This document shows, one piece after another, positions 32,961 to 41,493 of a DNA stretch of 64,000 nt. The position numbers and the translations under genes are program-made. Each line of letters begins with the position of its first letter. Within the stretch, counting starts at the first letter, position 1. A model generated the notes under the pieces. The model was not told where the DNA came from and did no database searches. It worked only from the letters and a program-made list of their open reading frames with translations. This DNA comes from DALYDK01 sp031973215. GTDB taxonomy: Bacteria; Patescibacteriota; Saccharimonadia; Saccharimonadales; CAIOMD01. The stretch lies in contig DALYDK010000005.1 in the NCBI GenBank assembly GCA_031973215.1, positions 19,931 to 83,930 of the forward strand, in the 5' to 3' direction.

Positions 32961-33048
32961 GGAGGGGTCGCCTAGTGGCCTATGGCGCACGCTTGGAAAG
33001 CGTGTTGGGTGCAAGCCCTCGAGGGTTCGAATCCCTCTCCCTCCGCCA
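32961..33048 (+). tRNA. tRNA-Ser (anticodon GGA), CCA encoded
   Basis: 88 bases: acceptor GGAGGGG / CTCCCTCC with one wobble, G73, CCA. Anticodon stem CACGC / GCGTG with loop TTGGAAA gives GGA, reading UCC/UCU. Long variable arm and T-arm GGGTTCGAATCCC. Confidence 0.95.
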
Positions 33049-33055
33049 GGGAGAG

Positions 33056-33089
33056 TCGCTCGGTCAAAAAGACCGGGCGATTTTCTTTT
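33056..33089 (+). terminator. Terminator of tRNA-Ser(GGA)
   Basis: TCGCTCGGTC, AAAAA, GACCGGGCGA, TTTTCTTTT: the third copy of the shared tRNA-Ser terminator. The following 33090-33260 shows no feature. Confidence 0.88.
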
Positions 33090-33260
33090 AATAAATGTTC
33101 TAACTCCAGTAATGGATCGGAGACATAACTAATTAATTGCAGGAATTTTTTCCGACAAGGTGATTGCGTTTGAACATTGTGAATTATCCCTCTGTATCTA
33201 AATAATTTAAAAATATAAAAAGCTTGTGTTAATTGAATTATCATAAGACAATTAATACAA

Positions 33261-33932
33261 ATGAATATCTTATCTGTATATTGTCACGATAACCCTAAGT
33301 CCTTGACCGCGTCTTTGAAAAATATTGCCGTTGGGGAACTTGAAAGGCAAGGACATAAAGTTTATGAAACTGACCTATACGCATCGGCATTTAACCCTGT
33401 AGCAACGAAACTTGATTTCACATATTTAAGTGGTGGCCATTTTAACTATTTGCTTGAACAAAAAAATACCTCGGCCAATGGTCATTTATTTTCTCCCGAT
33501 ATTATGGGAGAAATTGAAAAAGTAGCACATAGTGACATAATTATTATTCATATGCCAATTTGGTGGTTCGGCGCACCAGCTATTTTAAAAGGTTGGTTTG
33601 ATAGGGTATTTGCCATGGGGGTGACGTGGGATGCCGGTAAAATGTTTTCTACGGGGCTACTAAGTGGTAAATCGGTACTATTAACTGCTACTAGTGGCTT
33701 TCCGGAAACATTTTATAAAAAAGACGGTCAGCTGAAAATGACAATAGATGAGGTACTTTATCCAATTCAGAATGGGCTTTTTTCTTTTTGCGGGTTAAGC
33801 GTAATAGAGCCGTTTATTGTATATAACTCACTTGGACTCAGTTCATCTGATTATGAAAAAATCATTAAAGATTATCATTTTAAAATTTCTCATTTAATTG
33901 ACAGTCCTTCTTTTTGGCGCAAGGCCGATTAA
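33261..33932 (+). CDS. Flavodoxin-fold NAD(P)H oxidoreductase
   Basis: 223 residues of the NQO/MdaB group (flavodoxin_2). Seen: ILSVYCHDNPKSLTASLKNIAVGEL (phosphate loop of FMN/FAD), DIIIIHMPIWWFGAPAILKGWFDRVFAMG (typical FMN-binding and dimer stretch), and SVLLTATSGFPETFY. It reduces quinones or similar small molecules with NAD(P)H. No ribosome site is evident before ATG 33261. Followed by the DUF1361 gene on the same strand, 23 bases on. Confidence 0.9.
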   Translation: MNILSVYCHDNPKSLTASLKNIAVGELERQGHKVYETDLYASAFNPVATKLDFTYLSGGHFNYLLEQKNTSANGHLFSPDIMGEIEKVAHSDIIIIHMPIWWFGAPAILKGWFDRVFAMGVTWDAGKMFSTGLLSGKSVLLTATSGFPETFYKKDGQLKMTIDEVLYPIQNGLFSFCGLSVIEPFIVYNSLGLSSSDYEKIIKDYHFKISHLIDSPSFWRKAD

Positions 33933-33955
33933 ACCCAGTTTGCTAAGATAATAAT

Positions 33956-34657
33956 ATGAACAGAGTAATAGACGCCAAGGAGACGAATCCGAGAAGTCTA
34001 TTTATATCATCTATTTTATTGTTAATTATTGTAGATTTAGGACTACTTATCGTCCGGTTTATATATAGCCAATCTTTAAATAATTGGTATTTAGTCTGGA
34101 ATTTATTTTTGGGGACTCTGCCATTAATTTTTAGTTATCTATACTTTAAATATACAAATACGAAAGATTATTTTTCATTCAAAAAGATTATATTTTTGGT
34201 GCTATGGATTTTGTTTCTACCTAATGCATTCTACTTAATTAGCGATCTTGTGCATTTACAGGAATCCTCTAATAAAATGATTGTCTACGATGCGGTTATG
34301 TTTTCTTCTTTTGGTATAACTGGGATTTTGTTAGGCTTTTTATCAATTGCCCTCATTCATTTCAGATACTCGTCTTTACCAAAAAAATATACATACTTTT
34401 TAGTGGTGGGCAGTTTACTAATTAGTAGCTATGCAATTTATTTAGGAAGGTACTTAAGATGGAATAGCTGGGATGTAATAACTAATCCGTTTGGCATAAT
34501 ATTTGATGTTTCTAACAGTTTTATAAACTTTAGCCGTTTCACAAAAAGCATTGGAACAACATTGTTATTCTTTGTGTTTTTAATGTCTCTTTACTTAGTT
34601 TTTTGGACAGGAGTATTGTTCGTCAAAGATCTGAAAGCCAAAAGAGTGTTAAAATAA
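33956..34657 (+). CDS. DUF1361 multi-pass membrane protein
   Basis: 233 residues with about seven hydrophobic segments. The family motifs LFLPNAFYLISDLVHL (near 94-109) and YLGRYLRWNSWDVI (near 162-175) are clear. DUF1361 is widespread in bacteria and has no established function. TAAGAT six bases before ATG could give a leaderless mRNA. Its stop is 5 bases before argS. Confidence 0.88.
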   Translation: MNRVIDAKETNPRSLFISSILLLIIVDLGLLIVRFIYSQSLNNWYLVWNLFLGTLPLIFSYLYFKYTNTKDYFSFKKIIFLVLWILFLPNAFYLISDLVHLQESSNKMIVYDAVMFSSFGITGILLGFLSIALIHFRYSSLPKKYTYFLVVGSLLISSYAIYLGRYLRWNSWDVITNPFGIIFDVSNSFINFSRFTKSIGTTLLFFVFLMSLYLVFWTGVLFVKDLKAKRVLK

Positions 34658-34662
34658 AATAA

Positions 34663-36330
34663 ATGCAAGAGTTTACAGACAAAATCGCAGTTGCGGTTAA
34701 AGATATTTATGGAATCGACGCTAATGTTGAGCTAACCGTGCCAGATGAATCATTTGGTGATTATTCAACCAACATTGCCATGCAACTTGCCCCAAAACTA
34801 GGCAAGAACCCACGGGAAATTGCCGGCCAAATAAAAGATGCACTAAATAATGATGCAGCTATTAGCGGCGTAGAAATTGCCGGACCAGGCTTTATTAATA
34901 TATTTCTAAATAATAATTACTTAATTAGCCTAGTTAATACTACAGTACCAAAAAAGCTTAATAATAAGGTGGTGGTAGTTGAATATTCGTGCCCTAATGC
35001 ATTCAAGGAACTTCATGCTGGTCATTTGTATCAAACAATTGCCGGAGATGCCTTATCCAGATTGCTTGAAAAGTCTGGTGCAAAAGTAGGTAGAACAAAT
35101 TTCGGAGGAGATGTTGGTCTTCATGTAGCAAAGGCCATGTACGGAATAATCAGCAAGCTTGGCGGAGAAAAACCAGAACTGTTAGAAAGTATTCAAAACG
35201 ATCAAAGGGCACAATTTTTGAGCGCAGCATATGTTTTGGGTGCTTCAGTTTATGAAAAGAACGGTGCCGAAAAAACAGTAATCGAAGAATACAACCAAAA
35301 GATATACAAACTTCATGATTCAGAAGATACAACTAGTGGCTTTGCACAAATTTATTGGATCTGTAGACAGTGGAGCTATGATTATTTTGATCAGTTTTAT
35401 GAAACCATTGAAGTTGACCCTTTCAAATATTATCCTGAAAGCGTTTGTACGCCACCGGGCCTTGAGCTAGTTGATAGGGGCTTGAATGAAGGTCTTTTTG
35501 ATAAATCAGAAGGAGCAGTTGTTTATTCAGAGGCAAAAAGTGGGCTCCATACTAGAGTTTTTGTTACTAGTGGCGGACTACCAACATACGAGACGAAAGA
35601 CCTTGGGGTTATAAAACTAGAATTAGATGATTTTAATTTCGAGCATAGAATTTTAATAACTGGCCGAGATCAGACTGAATATATGAAGGTAGTTTATTCT
35701 GCTGCTGGCGAACTAATGCCCCAAACTAAAGGAAACATGACACATCTTTCTAACGGAATTATAAAATTTGGTGATGGTAAAAAAATGAGCTCAAGACTAG
35801 GAAACGTTACTACTGCGCTTGATGTTATTGATAACGTAAAGTCTATTGTAGAGAAAACATCTAGCAAAGAAGCAGACACAATCATGCTTGGTGCAGTCAA
35901 GTACGAATTCTTAAAACACAAGCTTGGTGGAGATATATCCTTTGACCCTCAAGAATCAGTTAGCTTACAGGGTAACAGTGGGCCATATTTGCAATATGCC
36001 CATGCTAGAGCAAGAAGCATATTAGAAAAAGTTACCAATAAAAACTTTGAAATTACCAATAATATAGAACTTAACTTGCACGAAAGATTATTAGCTAGAA
36101 AACTTGCTCAGTATCAAAATGTCTTAAGTCAGGCTATAGATAGTTATGAAGTCCACATTATATGTACATATTTATACGAGCTTTCGCAGGTATTCAACAG
36201 ATTTTATGAAAATAATAAAGTGGTGGGTGATGAAAGAGAACCAATAAGAGCATTTTTGGTTGAGCAGTATGCAGATACCCTAAAAAACGGCCTAGAAATA
36301 CTTGGCATCAAAGCCCCCAATAAGATGTAA
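34663..36330 (+). CDS. argS: Arginyl-tRNA synthetase
   Basis: 555 residues. Class I enzyme that charges tRNA-Arg. Seen: the N-terminal Arg-tRNA-synt-N domain (1-85), HIGH as ELHAGHLYQT near 117, CPNAFKELHAGH being the family context (more often SPNPxGPLHxGH), the KMSK region as KKMSSRLGNV, and the C-terminal DALR anticodon domain (YLYELSQVFNRFYENNKVV). The ATG is right after the DUF1361 stop without a clear ribosome site; translation may be coupled. Confidence 0.96.
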   Translation: MQEFTDKIAVAVKDIYGIDANVELTVPDESFGDYSTNIAMQLAPKLGKNPREIAGQIKDALNNDAAISGVEIAGPGFINIFLNNNYLISLVNTTVPKKLNNKVVVVEYSCPNAFKELHAGHLYQTIAGDALSRLLEKSGAKVGRTNFGGDVGLHVAKAMYGIISKLGGEKPELLESIQNDQRAQFLSAAYVLGASVYEKNGAEKTVIEEYNQKIYKLHDSEDTTSGFAQIYWICRQWSYDYFDQFYETIEVDPFKYYPESVCTPPGLELVDRGLNEGLFDKSEGAVVYSEAKSGLHTRVFVTSGGLPTYETKDLGVIKLELDDFNFEHRILITGRDQTEYMKVVYSAAGELMPQTKGNMTHLSNGIIKFGDGKKMSSRLGNVTTALDVIDNVKSIVEKTSSKEADTIMLGAVKYEFLKHKLGGDISFDPQESVSLQGNSGPYLQYAHARARSILEKVTNKNFEITNNIELNLHERLLARKLAQYQNVLSQAIDSYEVHIICTYLYELSQVFNRFYENNKVVGDEREPIRAFLVEQYADTLKNGLEILGIKAPNKM

Positions 36331-36332
36331 TA

Positions 36333-36361
36333 TTGACATTTTAGCATAAAACTGCTATAAT
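36333..36361 (+). promoter_or_regulatory. Consensus sigma-70 promoter of the small membrane cassette
   Basis: TTGACA (36333-36338), exactly 17 bases, TATAAT (36356-36361) with an extended TGC before it: the best promoter in the window. The transcript would have a leader of about 58 bases. Confidence 0.88.
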
Positions 36362-36426
36362 ATAGATATCTATCCTAGATGCTGCAAAGTGCAGAATAAC
36401 ATCTACTAGCCTTTTAGGAGGTGAAT

Positions 36427-36675
36427 GTGATAGGTCTAATGCTGTCAGCGTCATTTTGCCTGATAGGTATAGGGCTGGTTACTCTTGGCTGGAGTTTTTT
36501 GGCATTCAGCCGAGTGGCTAGTATGGCGCTGGTTTTTACCGGAGTAATAACTTCGGTAATTGCACTGACTGCGCTAGAAGACTATGGCATTTGGCGTTCG
36601 GCAATTGCCATGGCTAGTATAGCCGCAGTAGCAATTGCCACCATGAACATACCATGGTTTAGGCAGGATGGGTGA
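36427..36675 (+). CDS. Small three-helix membrane protein
   Basis: 82 residues from GTG 36427, spaced correctly from TTAGGAGGTGA; GTG 36421 is inside that site. Three membrane helices cover almost the whole chain (about 2-22, 27-47, 53-75), with the charged loop LEDYGIW. Codons are richer in G and C than in argS next to it. Strong promoter and ribosome site point to high expression. Its stop codon lies in the loop of a short hairpin (GATGGGT / ACCCATC, 36667-36685). Similar in design to the cassettes at 7.0-9.0 kb. Function unknown. Confidence 0.68.
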   Translation: MIGLMLSASFCLIGIGLVTLGWSFLAFSRVASMALVFTGVITSVIALTALEDYGIWRSAIAMASIAAVAIATMNIPWFRQDG

Positions 36676-36733
36676 TGAACCCATCTAGCACTTGAGCGGG
36701 GATCCTTGCGAAATTACTATAAACCATAGGAAA

Positions 36734-36802
36734 ATGGCTAAGGTATATAAGCAGGGGCGAGACCGCAAAAGGCTTTCTAGGCGAGCCCATCAAATCACCT
36801 AA
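36734..36802 (+). CDS. Possible 22-residue basic peptide
   Basis: ATG 36734 follows TAGGAAA and the frame reaches TAA just before the terminator at 36806. The product has nine Arg/Lys and three acidic or hydroxyl residues (contains GRDRKRLSRRAHQ). It lies in the transcript of the small membrane protein. The region 36676-36805 could instead be a structured RNA. Confidence 0.3.
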   Translation: MAKVYKQGRDRKRLSRRAHQIT

Positions 36803-36805
36803 ATC

Positions 36806-36847
36806 GTCCCGCGTGTGGCCACTTTGGCTCTGCGGGACTTTTCTTTT
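36806..36847 (+). terminator. Terminator of the small membrane cassette
   Basis: GTCCCGC (36806-36812) and GCGGGAC (36832-36838), with an inner GGCCA / TGGC stem, followed by TTTTCTTTT. Confidence 0.85.
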
Positions 36848-36901
36848 ACCGGCACATTTGACACAAACTATACTGCTGTGATTATCTATTAAGGGTAAAA
36901 A

Positions 36902-36958
36902 ATGTTTGAGTTAAATAAACGAAAAAAGAATATAACAATAGTACGAACGAGTCACTAA
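36902..36958 (+). CDS. 18-residue leader peptide of the ATCase-like gene
   Basis: ATG 36902 follows AAGGG at a 6-base distance. The 18-codon frame (Lys, Arg, Asn-rich) stops at 36956-36958, inside the attenuator hairpin: the last codons are the 5' arm of the terminator. This is the layout of leader-peptide attenuators such as the one before E. coli pyrBI. Confidence 0.55.
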   Translation: MFELNKRKKNITIVRTSH

Positions 36959-36976
36959 TCAGTGGCTCGTTTTTTT
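36947..36976 (+). promoter_or_regulatory. Attenuator-type terminator before the ATCase-like gene
   Basis: ACGAGTCACT, AATC, AGTGGCTCGT, then TTTTTT, 14 bases before the carbamoyltransferase ATG. The stem has 10 pairs with one G-T. A ribosome on the leader stop would block the 5' arm and let polymerase continue. A possible -35 is TTGACA at 36858; the -10 is unclear. Confidence 0.65.
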
Positions 36977-36989
36977 AATAGGAGGAAAA

Positions 36990-38141
36990 ATGTCAGAAAT
37001 TTTGCTAAATAATGAAAATCAATTCTTTAATGACAAGCTAACCGAGGTTGATCTTAGTCGCTATGAGGCTGATGACTACCCTGATCTCGATTATTCATCT
37101 GTTATGCTACCGGTTAATGGAAATCCAAAAAGTAAAAATTTATTATCCGCCCTCCAGCTTACGGAACGTGATTACTACATGTATCTTAAAGAATCATATG
37201 CAGCTGAAAGAATATATGAAGAAGGAATGGACATACTTCCAAGACAGAGGCTATACGCGCTTATGAGACAGCCATCTACTAGAACCGGTGGTGGCTTTGC
37301 TCATGCAATGACAAAACTGGGTGGTTCTGGAGTAAACCAAGGTGGTGCTAAAGATTCATCCGAGGCCAAAGAAGAAACTAGGCTTGATTCAGAAGTTGCA
37401 TTCGATACCCAGTGTGATATTTATGCCATTAGAACCGCAGAAGATTACGGGCCTGCATTTGCGGCACTTGCTATAAATCAGGAATATCAAAGAGGTAATT
37501 TAACAAAAAAAGTACCAGTTATTAATGCTGGTGACGGCAAAAACGAGCATATAACTCAAACGTTAGGTGATTTTTTTACTATTCACAAAAGGTACAATAC
37601 ACTAAAAGACTTAAATTTATTTATTTATGGTGATCTAGAAAGATACCGAGCCTTTCATTCGCTTGTTATTGGCGCTGCAACAGTTGGTATGAATGTCGTA
37701 GTAGTTGAGTCTCGGGCAGCTCCATTACCCGGAAAATATGTAGACATGTTGGGTGATCAGCTAATACAATTATCTGATTTTCAAGAAGCTTTAGAAATTT
37801 CAGATATCTTATATCCAGGAAGAAGACCGAAAGAATATAGTAATGAAGAGGATAGACTCGAACAGCTAAGGAATCAACAGCTGATTAGTGACTACGAGAG
37901 ATGGAAATTAGATGAAAAAGCTCTTCAAATTTTTTCAGACGATGGAATAATTATGCACGCCCGACCAAGAGGATTTGTAGAGCTCCCAACCTGTTCAGAT
38001 AACGACCCAAGAAGAAGAGATGTTTCTCAGATGGAAGATGTTGTAAAGTCAAGAATGGGCGTGTTGGCTCTTCATATGGGAAAGTCAATTGTTAATGAAC
38101 TGGATGATCGGAACGTTGCCTACAATAATCCTTTGGTATAG
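36990..38141 (+). CDS. Aspartate/ornithine carbamoyltransferase-family protein (ATCase-like)
   Basis: 383 residues. Two-domain transcarbamylase. The carbamoyl-phosphate loop is MRQPSTRTGGGFAHAMTKLGG (near 91-111, usual STRTR with the last Arg changed to Gly). INAGDGKNEHITQTLGDFFTI resembles the ATCase motif NAGDGxxEHPTQxLLD, with Ile for Pro. FIYGDLERYRAFHSLVIGAA and MHARPRGFVELPTCSDNDPRR also follow ATCase. I therefore favour aspartate carbamoyltransferase (pyrimidine synthesis) over ornithine, but it is divergent. GGAGGAAAA precedes the ATG. A leader peptide and attenuator lie directly upstream. Confidence 0.82.
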   Translation: MSEILLNNENQFFNDKLTEVDLSRYEADDYPDLDYSSVMLPVNGNPKSKNLLSALQLTERDYYMYLKESYAAERIYEEGMDILPRQRLYALMRQPSTRTGGGFAHAMTKLGGSGVNQGGAKDSSEAKEETRLDSEVAFDTQCDIYAIRTAEDYGPAFAALAINQEYQRGNLTKKVPVINAGDGKNEHITQTLGDFFTIHKRYNTLKDLNLFIYGDLERYRAFHSLVIGAATVGMNVVVVESRAAPLPGKYVDMLGDQLIQLSDFQEALEISDILYPGRRPKEYSNEEDRLEQLRNQQLISDYERWKLDEKALQIFSDDGIIMHARPRGFVELPTCSDNDPRRRDVSQMEDVVKSRMGVLALHMGKSIVNELDDRNVAYNNPLV

Positions 38142-38164
38142 TAAATACTGCTATAATTGACAAA

Positions 38165-38704
38165 ATGACAGACATAAAGCACGATAAATCCACTAAATTA
38201 TTATGGGTAGATTTAGAAATGACGGGGCTTAACCCAGAAACAGATAGAATGCTGGAAATTGCTGCTATTGTGACCGACTTTGACTTTAATGAACTAGATA
38301 GTTATGAATCAGTAATTAATCAGTCAGATGCAGTTTTAAATAACATGAATGAATGGTCAAGGCAGACGCACGCCGCTAGTGGTTTGGTAGCAAAAATTAA
38401 TAACGCTCCCACAGAACAAGCAGTTCAAAATAGCTTCACAGAATTTATAGACAAAAATTTTGGCAATGAGCCAGCGATTTTAGCGGGTAATAGCATTCAC
38501 CAAGACCGTCGATTTATTAGACAATGGTGGCCACAAGTCGATAGTAAACTTCATTACAGAATGTTAGATGTATCTAGCTATAAAATAATTATGCAAAATA
38601 AATTTGGAAAAGAATTTACAAAAAAAGAGACCCACCGCGCCCTAGATGACATTAAAGAATCTATAGCCGAACTAAAATTTTACCTAAAAACCTTGAACCA
38701 GTAA
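38165..38704 (+). CDS. orn: Oligoribonuclease Orn
   Basis: 179 residues, the normal length. DEDDh 3'-5' exonuclease that finishes RNA decay by cutting di- to pentanucleotides. Seen: LLWVDLEMTGLNPETDRMLEIA (D, E), a later Asp in AGNSIHQDRRFI and THRALDDIKESI with catalytic His and Asp. TATAAT (38152-38157) with TGC before it lies 7 bases upstream of the ATG, so the message is very likely leaderless. pnp and RNase J in the same window act upstream in the same pathway. Confidence 0.96.
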   Translation: MTDIKHDKSTKLLWVDLEMTGLNPETDRMLEIAAIVTDFDFNELDSYESVINQSDAVLNNMNEWSRQTHAASGLVAKINNAPTEQAVQNSFTEFIDKNFGNEPAILAGNSIHQDRRFIRQWWPQVDSKLHYRMLDVSSYKIIMQNKFGKEFTKKETHRALDDIKESIAELKFYLKTLNQ

Positions 38705-38729
38705 CATAAAACCTTTAACCTATAAAACA

Positions 38730-39068
38730 ATGGAACATAAAGAAATTGAAGAATATGTTTTAAGTATGCCAAATTCTTGGTTAGACTATCCTTTTGGTGA
38801 GGATGTCGCAGTATATAAAGTTGGGCCAAAAAATTCGGCTGATTCAAAAATGTTTGCTCTAATTGCCGAAGGTTCTAGCCCGGTAAGGCTAAGTCTAAAA
38901 TGTGATCCTAAATTGGCCCTGTTACTAAGGGAAAAATATGAAACTGTTTTGCCGGGATACCACTTAAACAAAAAACATTGGAACACAATTATTTGTAGCG
39001 GACAACTTAGTAACCAAGAAGTAAAAGATTTAATATTACACAGTTATAATTTAGTTGCTAATTTGTAG
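38730..39068 (+). CDS. MmcQ/YjbR-family protein
   Basis: 112 residues of the MmcQ/YjbR family (CyaY-like fold, DNA-binding proposed but not shown). Seen: SMPNSWLDYPFGEDVAVYKVG at the start, MFALI, RLSLKCDPKLALLLREKY, GYHLNKKHWNTIIC at about 76-89, which is the family hallmark. It overlaps the end of the convergent membrane gene by 11 bases. Confidence 0.9.
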   Translation: MEHKEIEEYVLSMPNSWLDYPFGEDVAVYKVGPKNSADSKMFALIAEGSSPVRLSLKCDPKLALLLREKYETVLPGYHLNKKHWNTIICSGQLSNQEVKDLILHSYNLVANL

Positions 39069-39669
39069 CAGGGGCGGTTGAGTTATTTGGATTCTCGCTA
39101 TTTAGGCTAAGGTTTTCAAGTTGCTTGTACATTGCACCAATTTCTTCTTTGTATTTTCCGCTAGCCTTAGAATAAGCAACCTTTAGGTTATTGGCGTATT
39201 CATCAAGCCTATTTTGGTATATCCCGACGTAAGTTTGCTCAAAATTGCCGCTTGCCTCTGCGCTGGCTAGTAGTTCTGCATATTTTTTATCTTGAAACGG
39301 AGCAATGCTTTTAGAATTAACGCCGTTATCTTTAAGTATAATCAGAGTTTTTTGGTTTTGAGATTGTATTACCGCACTGGCTGTTGTCATTATTTTATTA
39401 GTTTTGCTGTCTCGAACTTTTTCGGCTCCAATTGTAGTAATTTCAATTAAATCAGCTTGTTGAGCTGCTGGTTTAACCATTTCTTCTGCAAAACTTTTCT
39501 TTCCAGCGAAAAGTAGGTTATATCCTATTAAAAAAAGTATAAATACTACTGTGGCAATGATCGCTACAACTATAATTCTAGATTTTGTATCATTACCACC
39601 AAGCAGACTTTTTTTAGAATTAGTCTGCGGGTTAGTTATAAATTCATAAGGATTTTTATTTGGTTGCAT
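39058..39669 (-). CDS. Single-pass membrane protein, hypothetical
   Basis: 203 residues: a polar N-terminus, one membrane helix (about 31-53) and a helical extracytoplasmic domain rich in Lys, Glu and Ala (TYVGIYQNRLDEYANNLKVAYSKASGKYKEEIGAMYKQLENLS). Not recognised. The upstream side is divergent from dnaG with about 70 bases between. Confidence 0.65.
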   Translation of the reverse strand: MQPNKNPYEFITNPQTNSKKSLLGGNDTKSRIIVVAIIATVVFILFLIGYNLLFAGKKSFAEEMVKPAAQQADLIEITTIGAEKVRDSKTNKIMTTASAVIQSQNQKTLIILKDNGVNSKSIAPFQDKKYAELLASAEASGNFEQTYVGIYQNRLDEYANNLKVAYSKASGKYKEEIGAMYKQLENLSLNSENPNNSTAPATN

Positions 39670-39738
39670 TACATTTTAATTATATCAAAAACAGCCTTTA
39701 TGGTTATTATTGTTTATAAGTGTAAAATTAGTATATAA

Positions 39739-41487
39739 ATGGATGCGGTTGAAGAAATAAAATCGAGGCTTTCTGTAGAGGAAGTAATTGGTGATTATAT
39801 AGAACTAAAAAGGTCTGGTCGCAATTTTAAGGGACTTTCGCCTTTTTCTGCCGAAAAAACACCTAGTTTTATGGTGAGCCCAGAAAAGCAAATCTGGCAC
39901 GACTTTAGTAGCGGAAAGGGCGGTAACATCTTTTCTTTTGTAATGGAAATGGACGGAGTCGATTTTAAGACTGCTCTTGAAATGCTGGCCAGAAAAGCAG
40001 GTGTAAATTTATCTGAATTTAGCGAAAAAAGAGGAACATATCAAAAAACCAAAGATGAAATGATCAAAGCCACAGAGCTAGCGGCAAAATATTACCAACA
40101 TTCACTGCTCGAGAATAAACAAGCACTAGATTACGCAGTTAAAGTTAGGGGACTGAATAAGCAAACTATTGCTGATTTTAAAATTGGCTATTCTCCAATT
40201 GAGGGTCATGCTTTAGTTCACTTTTTAGAGAAGCGATCAATAGATGGCAACATATCCAAAAAAGCTGGATTAGTGATTAATTCATACAAAGGCCCAAGGG
40301 ATATGTTTAGGGGAAGGCTGATGGTATCACTTGCAGATATATCTGGCAATATTATTGGATTTACGGCTCGCCAAATTGAAGATGATCCAAACAGTCCAAA
40401 ATATATAAACACTCCAGCAACTGCTATTTATGATAAAAGCCGCCATATTTTTGGGTTAAATTTAGCAAAAGAAGCTATTAGGCAAACTGGCTATGTTGTC
40501 ATCGTAGAAGGTAATTTAGATGTAATAACATCGCATCAGTACGGAGTAAAAAACGTAGTGGCAACAGCTGGAACTGCCTTAACTAAAGATCAAATTAAAA
40601 TTTTACTAAGGTTCACCCCTGACATAAGACTGTGTTTTGATCAAGACAAAGCCGGTATTAATGCCGCCGAAAGATCTATAACCGTTGCGCAGGGTGCTGG
40701 TGCACAGCTTTCAATAATTACCATAGATGGAGCTAAGGACCCTGACGAGTTAATAAAGAAAAACTTGGAAAGTTGGCAACAGGCAATAGAAAAGCCTCAG
40801 TATTCAATAGATTGGTTAATTGATAGATACATGAACCAGTTCGATATAAAAACCGCTAGTGGCAAGAAAAAATTTACAGATACTTTAATGCAAACTATAA
40901 ATAAGCTAGATGACCCAATAGAAAAAGAGCATTATTATAAAAAATTAGCCCAATTAACTGAAGTTAGTTTAGATGCTGTTAGGCAAAAAAGTTCCGAACA
41001 AAGATTTGGCGTTGAGCACAAAAAAGCTCCAAAAAGAAATGACCTTAGTAGTACTGACGTGGATAGGTTTGCCTATGAAGATCAGCTGTTAAGCTTGCTT
41101 GTTTCGAATCCAACCACCCGAAGACTGATGGAGACTGAAAAAGGCGGTCTTGTGTTTCATACCCCTGAAAGACAACGTGTTTATGAGTATTTAGAGACAA
41201 ATCCTCAAGTTTCTTTAACGCCCGAAATACCAGAAGATTTGAAAGATGTTGAAGACTATGTCAAAATATTAGTATTCAAAGCTGAAAATCCAGTCGACTC
41301 TATCAAAAGAGATAGCAATGATCGATTACGAGAATTAAAGGATTTAGTAAAAAAGTTAAAAATAGATAATAAAAAAGAAAAAATTAATAAGTTAACAGAG
41401 CGGCAAAAAGAGCTCCAAGAAAAAGGAGAAATAGACGCCGCCCTGCTACTTACCGAGCAAATTAGAGATATTTTAAAGGAAGGATAG
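39739..41487 (+). CDS. dnaG: DNA primase DnaG, zinc ligands missing
   Basis: 582 residues. Primase that lays RNA primers for DnaB-driven replication. The N-terminal zinc-finger region is aligned to the family by its context (RSGRNFKGLSPFSAEKTPSF, then SPEKQIWHDFSSGKGGNIF, residues about 25-64), but all four ligands are changed: CPFH is SPFS and CFGC is DFSS. The TOPRIM domain is intact: VVIVEGNLDVITSHQYG (near 254) and RLCFDQDKAG, so catalysis should be kept. A C-terminal helical part follows. It precedes rpoD by 6 bases in the classical dnaG-rpoD order (rpsU missing). Confidence 0.95.
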   Translation: MDAVEEIKSRLSVEEVIGDYIELKRSGRNFKGLSPFSAEKTPSFMVSPEKQIWHDFSSGKGGNIFSFVMEMDGVDFKTALEMLARKAGVNLSEFSEKRGTYQKTKDEMIKATELAAKYYQHSLLENKQALDYAVKVRGLNKQTIADFKIGYSPIEGHALVHFLEKRSIDGNISKKAGLVINSYKGPRDMFRGRLMVSLADISGNIIGFTARQIEDDPNSPKYINTPATAIYDKSRHIFGLNLAKEAIRQTGYVVIVEGNLDVITSHQYGVKNVVATAGTALTKDQIKILLRFTPDIRLCFDQDKAGINAAERSITVAQGAGAQLSIITIDGAKDPDELIKKNLESWQQAIEKPQYSIDWLIDRYMNQFDIKTASGKKKFTDTLMQTINKLDDPIEKEHYYKKLAQLTEVSLDAVRQKSSEQRFGVEHKKAPKRNDLSSTDVDRFAYEDQLLSLLVSNPTTRRLMETEKGGLVFHTPERQRVYEYLETNPQVSLTPEIPEDLKDVEDYVKILVFKAENPVDSIKRDSNDRLRELKDLVKKLKIDNKKEKINKLTERQKELQEKGEIDAALLLTEQIRDILKEG

Positions 41488-41493
41488 GCGCAC

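Noticed and set aside
32972..33244. Minus-strand open frame over tRNA-Ser(GGA)
   Set aside because: Antisense of a tRNA and terminator; no ribosome site.
36676..36805. tmRNA, RNase P RNA or SRP RNA in the intergenic stretch
   Set aside because: None of the conserved sequence blocks of these RNAs was found; left as unknown RNA or tiny peptide.
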